Source of the DNA: Veillonella ratti
GTDB lineage: Bacteria > Bacillota > Negativicutes > Veillonellales > Veillonellaceae
DNA: 37,555 nucleotides
Direction: 5' to 3'
Assembly: GCF_003992115.1 (NCBI RefSeq)
Contig: NZ_RQUX01000023.1
Location: 1-37,555 of the forward strand
Shown piece by piece: positions 34,507-37,555 of the stretch (position 1 is the stretch's first letter; every line of letters starts with the position of its first letter). Under the pieces are notes generated by a model that did not search any database, was not told where the DNA came from, and worked only from the letters and a program-made list of their open reading frames with translations. Position numbers and translations under genes: made by a program.

Positions 34507-35673
34507 ATGAAAATTGCGATTGCCGGGATCGGCTATGTAGGTTTGTCTAACGGTTTATTACTGGCACAGTATCATGAAGTGGTAGCATTGGATGTTGTTC
34601 CAGAAAAAGTTGACATGCTTAATAAAGGGCAATCACCGATTGTTGATGCGGAAATTTCAGAATTCTTACAACGGGATGATATTAACTTTAGAGCAACTTT
34701 AGACGCTAAAGAAGCCTTTATTGGTGCTGATTTTGCCATTATTTCAACCCCGACGAACTACGACCCGAAGAAGAATTTCTTTGATACCTCATCGGTTGAA
34801 GCGGTCATTGAAGAAGTCTTGGATATCAATCCGGATGCCGTTATGATTATTAAGTCAACAATTCCGGTAGGTTATACGGCTCAGATGCGTGAAAAATATA
34901 AGACAGAAAATATTATCTTCTCGCCTGAATTTTTGCGTGAGGGCAAGGCATTACATGATAATTTATATCCATCTCGCATCGTTGTGGGTGAACGGTCAGA
35001 TAGAGCTAAGGTATTTGCCGATTTGTTGGCTGAAGGCGCTATAAAAAATGATATTCCAATTATCTTCACAGGTTCTACGGAAGCGGAAGCAATTAAACTC
35101 TTTGCTAACACTTATTTGGCTTTACGTGTCGCTTATTTTAATGAACTCGATTCTTATGCAGAACTGCGTGATTTAAATACAGCTGAAATTATAAAAGGCG
35201 TTTGTTTGGATCCGCGCATCGGTGATTTTTACAATAATCCGTCCTTCGGTTATGGCGGTTATTGCTTGCCAAAGGACACAAAGCAACTTTTGGCTAACTA
35301 TCATGATGTGCCGCAAAATCTTGTGTCGGCTATCGTAGAAGCAAACCGGACGCGTAAAGATCATATTTCCGATATGATTATTGATAAAAAACCAAATGTA
35401 GTAGGTGTTTATCGTTTGACTATGAAGAGTGACTCCGATAACTTCCGAGCTTCGGCTATTCAGGGAATTATGAAACGCATAAAAGCGAAGGGGATTGAAG
35501 TTATCGTTTATGAGCCGACACTTAAAGAAGATGATTTCTTTAAATCTAAGGTTATTCGCGACTTGGCAGAATTTAAAAAAATCAGCGACGTAATCATTAC
35601 TAATCGCTGGTCAAATGATTTGATTGATGTAAGAGATAAAGTATATACACGCGATTTATTTGATCGAGATTAA
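34507..35673 (+). CDS. ugd: UDP-glucose 6-dehydrogenase
   Basis: A 388-residue nucleotide-sugar dehydrogenase oxidising UDP-glucose to UDP-glucuronate. NAD site [10 protein letters not shown] at the N-terminus, [18 protein letters not shown], and the catalytic Cys253 in [12 protein letters not shown]. It is of the short form seen in capsule and LPS clusters. ATG 34507 follows GGGTGAGG. It supplies an acidic sugar donor for the flanking transferases. Less AT-rich than the GT genes beside it. Confidence 0.95.
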   Translation: MKIAIAGIGYVGLSNGLLLAQYHEVVALDVVPEKVDMLNKGQSPIVDAEISEFLQRDDINFRATLDAKEAFIGADFAIISTPTNYDPKKNFFDTSSVEAVIEEVLDINPDAVMIIKSTIPVGYTAQMREKYKTENIIFSPEFLREGKALHDNLYPSRIVVGERSDRAKVFADLLAEGAIKNDIPIIFTGSTEAEAIKLFANTYLALRVAYFNELDSYAELRDLNTAEIIKGVCLDPRIGDFYNNPSFGYGGYCLPKDTKQLLANYHDVPQNLVSAIVEANRTRKDHISDMIIDKKPNVVGVYRLTMKSDSDNFRASAIQGIMKRIKAKGIEVIVYEPTLKEDDFFKSKVIRDLAEFKKISDVIITNRWSNDLIDVRDKVYTRDLFDRD

Positions 35674-35688
35674 CCGGAGCAGAATATC

Positions 35689-36705
35689 ATGCAGTTATTA
35701 AAAAAGAGAAAATTTTTATCCGATTTAGAAATACATGATTTCAATGATAGGGCTAATATTTTATTGTGTAGTGATAAAAATGTTATTCGTGGTTTGGGAG
35801 TAACTATCGTTTCAGTTTTGGAAAATATGACAATGCCTTGTGCTATTCATATTGCTTTTAATGGAGAACTTCCTGCAGAGGAAGAAGGCCGTTTAACACA
35901 GTTAGCTAAAAAATATAAAGTACCATTTTGTATCTATTGGATTGATGATAGTTCTATTCAACGATTAAATAGCAATTCGTATATTACTGTAACAGCATAT
36001 TACAGACTATTAATGCCTTATATCATGCAAGAATTTGATATTAAGAGATGCTTGTATTTAGATACTGATATTTTATGTGTTGATGATATTTCTGAATGGT
36101 ATGTTCAGCCACTTGATAATGTAATTGCAGCAGTATCAAAAGATGCTACTTCACAGCCTGGACTACGAGAAAGCCAAACCTGCCGCAAATTGGGAATGAA
36201 AGGCTTAAAATATTTTAATTCTGGTATTTTGCTCATTAACTTAAATTCATATGTGAAGTCTGATATTGGAAAGAAAGCAATCGAACTTTGTGCTGAACAA
36301 AAATTTGGCGAAATGGATCAGGATGTTTTAAATATTTTGTTAGAAGGTCAGGTGCATTTTAATGAATCTTATGCATATAATTGTGGTATGTCGGCTCGAA
36401 ATTCAGAAGTTCCGGAACGTATTTATTTAGTCCATTTTACAGGGGCTAAAAAGCCTTGGAAATTGTGTACTTCAGAATTAAATCAAGGTACCCTGGCTTT
36501 TTTTGATGAACATTCTTGGAAATATGCGTATTATGCGTTCTGGAGAAAGTATGCTAATATATCCCCATGGGCAAAAGTACCTTTTGATGAGCCTAAGAAC
36601 TATCGTGAGTGGCGTTACTTATCTAATATGTATTTCAAAAATGGAAAAATTAGATTGGGAATAAAAACATACTTTAAATATCTTTCATATAAGTGGAAAA
36701 GTTAA
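35689..36705 (+). CDS. GT8-family glycosyltransferase 2
   Basis: A 338-residue GT8 paralogue of the first. ILLCSDKNVIRGLGVTIVSVLEN binds nucleotide (quoted partially elsewhere as VTIVSVLEN), YLDTDI holds the DxD (D125, D127), KYFNSGILLINLN and MDQDVLN follow, and LVHFTGAKKPW closes the active site. It starts 15 bases past ugd with GGAG as SD. The sequence is AT-rich. Donor and acceptor are not readable from sequence. Confidence 0.9.
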   Translation: MQLLKKRKFLSDLEIHDFNDRANILLCSDKNVIRGLGVTIVSVLENMTMPCAIHIAFNGELPAEEEGRLTQLAKKYKVPFCIYWIDDSSIQRLNSNSYITVTAYYRLLMPYIMQEFDIKRCLYLDTDILCVDDISEWYVQPLDNVIAAVSKDATSQPGLRESQTCRKLGMKGLKYFNSGILLINLNSYVKSDIGKKAIELCAEQKFGEMDQDVLNILLEGQVHFNESYAYNCGMSARNSEVPERIYLVHFTGAKKPWKLCTSELNQGTLAFFDEHSWKYAYYAFWRKYANISPWAKVPFDEPKNYREWRYLSNMYFKNGKIRLGIKTYFKYLSYKWKS

Positions 36706-36727
36706 TTATTAGAAAATGGAATAAAAT

Positions 36728-37555
36728 ATGAAAAAGATTTTAGTAGTTATATCTAAGGGGCATTTAACAATATATGAAGCAGCATTGAGGGATTATGCCG
36801 CAATTCATGATGAATTAGAAATTGATTTTTTTATTTTGGATTTTCCAAGTGTAAGTGGGCTTGAGAAAGTAAAATATAAATTAAATATAGGAAGCTATAA
36901 GAAACGCTATTATGATAAAAAGCGTGAAGAGTTGCTTAATCAGTTAAATAAATATGATACAGTATTATTCTATAATATTTTTTGGGATGAAGAATACTTT
37001 ATCCAATCAGACTTAATAGATTCTTTAAAGCTAAAAAATAGTAAAGTTTATTTTGTTGATAGTATTCGACAATCTCAAATTCCAAAATCTATATTAGAAG
37101 TATTTTCTGATGTTTTTGTTTTTGAAGAACAAGATGTTACTTTTATACGAGATACATATCAACTTGAAGCTAAATGGGTAACATGTGGAAGTAGCTATTA
37201 TTTGTTTGACAAAAATATTGTTAATAAAGAACTGAAGTATGATGTATGTTTTGTGGGTTTAGGCACACAGAAAAGACTAGAGTACTTGGATATTATTGCT
37301 AAATGGTGTTGTGAGCATAAAATTAAATTATTTGTGGCAGGCCATTTTTGGCATAATAATCATAAATTAAATTATTTACTTGGAAAATTGAAATTTAGAT
37401 TAAAACATCCTTATTTAGCTAAGTTTGTTCAAAATCGTTTTATTCAGCCTTTTGATTTAGCAGGCGTGTATGCTCAAAGTAGAATTGTGCTTAATATTAA
37501 TATTTCAGAGCATAAGGGGTTTAATCAACGAGCTTTTGATATTATATTATGTAAT
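36728..37555 (+). CDS. CgeB-like glycosyltransferase, 3'-truncated by window edge
   Basis: The frame is open from ATG 36728 to the end of the window (276 residues). The later part, YDVCFVGLGTQKRLEYLD, then IKLFVAGHFW and SRIVLNINISEHKGFNQRAFD, matches the C-terminal region of CgeB/DUF3880-type glycosyltransferases, where N-x-R-x-F-D is conserved. The first 160 residues are a Rossmann-like N-domain (KKILVVISKGHLTIYEAA). Very AT-rich. The SD is weak (TGGA). It follows GT8 number 2 by 22 bases, so the operon continues beyond the window. Confidence 0.8.
   Translation, partial: MKKILVVISKGHLTIYEAALRDYAAIHDELEIDFFILDFPSVSGLEKVKYKLNIGSYKKRYYDKKREELLNQLNKYDTVLFYNIFWDEEYFIQSDLIDSLKLKNSKVYFVDSIRQSQIPKSILEVFSDVFVFEEQDVTFIRDTYQLEAKWVTCGSSYYLFDKNIVNKELKYDVCFVGLGTQKRLEYLDIIAKWCCEHKIKLFVAGHFWHNNHKLNYLLGKLKFRLKHPYLAKFVQNRFIQPFDLAGVYAQSRIVLNINISEHKGFNQRAFDIILCN

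Overview
The window looks like a chromosome segment of a diderm Firmicute (class Negativicutes, probably Veillonellaceae). Three OmpM-type proteins combine a signal peptide, an SLH domain and an outer-membrane beta-barrel ending in Phe. TonB/ExbB/ExbD and a TonB-dependent receptor sit beside ordinary Firmicute genes (rapZ-yvcK-whiA, a PyrR-type pyr leader, hutP). Genus and species cannot be fixed from the sequence alone.

Region 1 (1-7000) is a variable outer-membrane locus. Porin A (+) is cut by the window edge; porins B and C lie on the minus strand. B and C share a practically identical 365-bp start encoding signal peptide, SLH and coiled coil, and A shares the part that is visible; the barrels differ. 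Between A and B lie a convergent type I toxin-antitoxin-like locus whose toxin frame is broken, and a secreted hypothetical protein whose signal peptide is out of frame by one base in a T6 run. A large serine recombinase abuts porin C. Inverted shared ends plus a neighbouring recombinase suggest a possible barrel-swapping inversion system; this is a hypothesis.

Region 2 (7064-12980) holds a HAD phosphatase, rapZ, yvcK, whiA and an unrecognised secreted protein, co-oriented and closed by a clear terminator.

Region 3 (13100-23899) is a heme/iron acquisition island: tonB, a frameshifted AraC-type regulator, exbB-exbD, a HutW/ChuW-like radical SAM protein with an unusual His-rich repeat tail, a HmuTUV-like ABC importer, a flavodoxin, a 135-bp structured element, and a TonB-dependent receptor. 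Together these would carry a ligand (probably heme) across the outer membrane using TonB energy, import it by ABC transporter and open the porphyrin without oxygen, with the flavodoxin as likely electron donor.

Region 4 (23986-32827) is the pyrimidine operon pyrB-pyrC-carA-carB-pyrK-pyrD, with a PyrR-type attenuator in the leader and a terminator at the end. It covers glutamine to orotate; pyrE and pyrF are not in the window.

Region 5 (32973-37555) starts with an orphan HutP-family gene, followed by an AT-rich cell-surface polysaccharide cluster: a GT8 glycosyltransferase, UDP-glucose dehydrogenase, a second GT8 and a partial CgeB-like glycosyltransferase running off the end.
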